This document shows positions 62,733-64,000 of a stretch of 64,000 nucleotides of DNA, piece after piece. This DNA is from Rhodobacteraceae bacterium 63075 (lineage in GTDB: Bacteria > Pseudomonadota > Alphaproteobacteria > Rhodobacterales > Rhodobacteraceae). The notes under the pieces were generated by a model. That model was not told the origin of the DNA. It saw nothing but the letters and a program-made list of their open reading frames with translations, and did not search any database. Positions within the stretch are counted from its first letter, which is position 1, and the number at the start of each line of letters is the position of its first letter. The DNA is taken from positions 124,001-188,000 of the forward strand of contig QVMW01000002.1 in the NCBI GenBank assembly GCA_003417655.1, given 5' to 3'. The translations under genes were made by a program, and so were the position numbers.

Positions 62733-64000
62733 ATGAAGGATCTGAATCCCGACCGCCCCAGCACAAACCACGCGCAGTCCCTCGAATTTCCGCAACGGCC
62801 CCTTCGCAAGAAGCTGGCGACGGTGTCGCTTGGTGGCTCTCCTGCATCGATGCAGGCAATGTGGAGTGATTGGGCCGTGCATTTTGCGACGGCCCCAGAC
62901 CTTCAACTCGACATGGTCAGGACGGCGACCGCGAGCTGGCTGAAATGGGCGCGCTATGTCTCCACGGGCTGCCCGGATGATCCGGAGCGCAAGCCCATCG
63001 AGCCCGCGAAATCCGACCGCCGGTTTCAAAGTGACGGGTGGCGCCAGCCGCCTTTCGCGGCGATGGCGCAGGGTTTCTTGCTGCTCGAGGATCTTGCCGA
63101 TCAGGCGGCGCGAAACGTGCCCGGACTGGACCCAGCCAGAAAGGACACCGTGGCCTTTGTCACGCGGCAGATCCTCGACGCCATGGCGCCGTCCAATTTC
63201 CCGGCGACCAATCCCGACGTTTTGGCCCGCACCCTGGCGACGGGCGGGGCGAATATCCATCACGGCCTCGAACGCGCATTTCAGGATCTCAAGGACGGGC
63301 CGCCCGCCACCGGAAACGCCCAAGTCGGGAAGACCTTGGCGACCACGCCGGGCAAGGTGGTCTATCGCAACCATCTCATCGAGCTGATCCAGTATGCGCC
63401 GACCACCGACACGGTGCATCCCGAACCCGTGCTGATCGTGCCGGCCTGGATCATGAAATACTACATCCTCGACCTCAGCCCCGAGAATTCACTCGTGCGC
63501 TACCTGACCGCGCAGGGCTTTACCGTGTTCATGATCTCCTGGCGCAACCCCACGGCCGAGGACGCGCATTACGGGATGCAAGATTACCTCGACCTCGGGC
63601 CGCGCGCGGCCTTGGACGTGATCGAAGGCCAGACGGGGGCGAGGAATATCCACAGTGCCGGTTATTGCCTTGGCGGGACGCTCTTGTCGATCGCCGCGGC
63701 GGCCATGGCGCGCGATGGTGATGACCGGTTGGCGAGCATGACGCTCTTTGCCGCGCAGACCGATTTCAGCGAACCGGGGGAGCTCAGCCTCTTCATCAAC
63801 GAAAGCCAGGTGTCCTTCCTCGAGGACGTCATGCAGGAACAGGGCTATCTGGACGCCAGCCAGATGATGAGCGCCTTTCAAATGCTGCGCTCCAACGATC
63901 TGATCTGGTCGCAGATGGTCCGCAAATACCTGCTCGGCGAAGACGACGCGCCGATGAATGACCTCATGGCGTGGAATGCCGATACCACGCGCATGCCCGC
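62733..64000 (+). CDS. phaC: Class I polyhydroxyalkanoate synthase PhaC (truncated by window end)
   Basis: PhaC polymerises (R)-3-hydroxyacyl-CoA into storage polyester. The frame is open from 62733 to the window end (422 residues). The N-terminal block WSDWAVHFATAP, the family core PVLIVPAWIMKYYILDL and the modified lipase box with Cys312 (AGYCLGGT) are present. The catalytic Asp and His should lie past the end. AGGTAGGA precedes the ATG. A class I enzyme is expected from the N-terminal extension. Confidence 0.95.
   Translation, partial: MKDLNPDRPSTNHAQSLEFPQRPLRKKLATVSLGGSPASMQAMWSDWAVHFATAPDLQLDMVRTATASWLKWARYVSTGCPDDPERKPIEPAKSDRRFQSDGWRQPPFAAMAQGFLLLEDLADQAARNVPGLDPARKDTVAFVTRQILDAMAPSNFPATNPDVLARTLATGGANIHHGLERAFQDLKDGPPATGNAQVGKTLATTPGKVVYRNHLIELIQYAPTTDTVHPEPVLIVPAWIMKYYILDLSPENSLVRYLTAQGFTVFMISWRNPTAEDAHYGMQDYLDLGPRAALDVIEGQTGARNIHSAGYCLGGTLLSIAAAAMARDGDDRLASMTLFAAQTDFSEPGELSLFINESQVSFLEDVMQEQGYLDASQMMSAFQMLRSNDLIWSQMVRKYLLGEDDAPMNDLMAWNADTTRMP

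Noticed and set aside
1..64000. tRNA, rRNA, CRISPR array, insertion sequence or prophage
   Set aside because: No tRNA cloverleaf, rRNA core sequence, regularly spaced repeats or transposase/integrase motif was recognised.

Overview
The window looks like chromosomal DNA of an alphaproteobacterium of the Rhodobacterales (roseobacter-type). The coding density is high, the G+C is high by eye, many neighbouring genes overlap by 4 bases (ATGA), and the denitrification genes follow the gene order known from that order. No rRNA, tRNA, CRISPR array, prophage or insertion sequence was recognised. All assignments come from reading the sequence and from memory of protein families; no database search was run.

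Layout. 0-10.8 kb is housekeeping: the end of pyrC followed by plsY; rsmE, a small membrane protein and gshA; ubiA facing rsmE; an OmpA-family envelope protein with a coiled-coil partner; then alkX-like glycosylase, moaE, moaD and pgsA, and an MFS transporter closed by an intrinsic terminator. 10.9-18.7 kb holds uvrC, a FolM-like reductase, a calcium/sodium-type antiporter, a 54-residue cysteine-rich membrane protein, an S49 peptidase, a two-gene ABC-2 exporter and an EamA transporter. 18.7-25.5 kb holds a crotonase and an apparent catabolic operon: LysR regulator, aldehyde dehydrogenase, a divergent M19 dipeptidase-like protein that seems to lack canonical metal ligands, a 561-residue protein of unknown family and a DUF3726-type protein. 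25.5-29 kb has a UDG-superfamily protein, a CPA1 antiporter and SelO.

29-39.7 kb is a denitrification block that converts nitrite to NO to N2O: norCBQD followed by four small or NO-related genes and nnrS/nnrU on the minus strand, a DUF1858 protein, an NnrR-type regulator, then pseudoazurin, nirK and nirV on the plus strand. Two TTG-N8-CAA sites (36051-36064 and 37103-37116) sit where NnrR should act. A perfect FNR-type site also lies upstream of a universal stress protein at 61.2 kb, so the low-oxygen response recurs in the window.

39.7-44.9 kb is a multi-part phosphorelay: two hybrid-free histidine kinases, an Hpt protein and two response regulators without DNA-binding domains. 45.2-52 kb is an RND efflux pair preceded by a 16-codon upstream ORF, and a large SOS1-like Na+/H+ antiporter with a cyclic-nucleotide-binding-like tail. 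52.4-59.1 kb looks like a polysaccharide or surface locus: an expansin-like (double-psi beta-barrel) secreted protein, a polysaccharide deacetylase, a GH18-like/NodB/GT2 fusion gene broken by one in-frame TAG, and a DUF3131 protein. 59-64 kb has a sodium:solute symporter, the universal stress protein, a short metF and the first two thirds of phaC.
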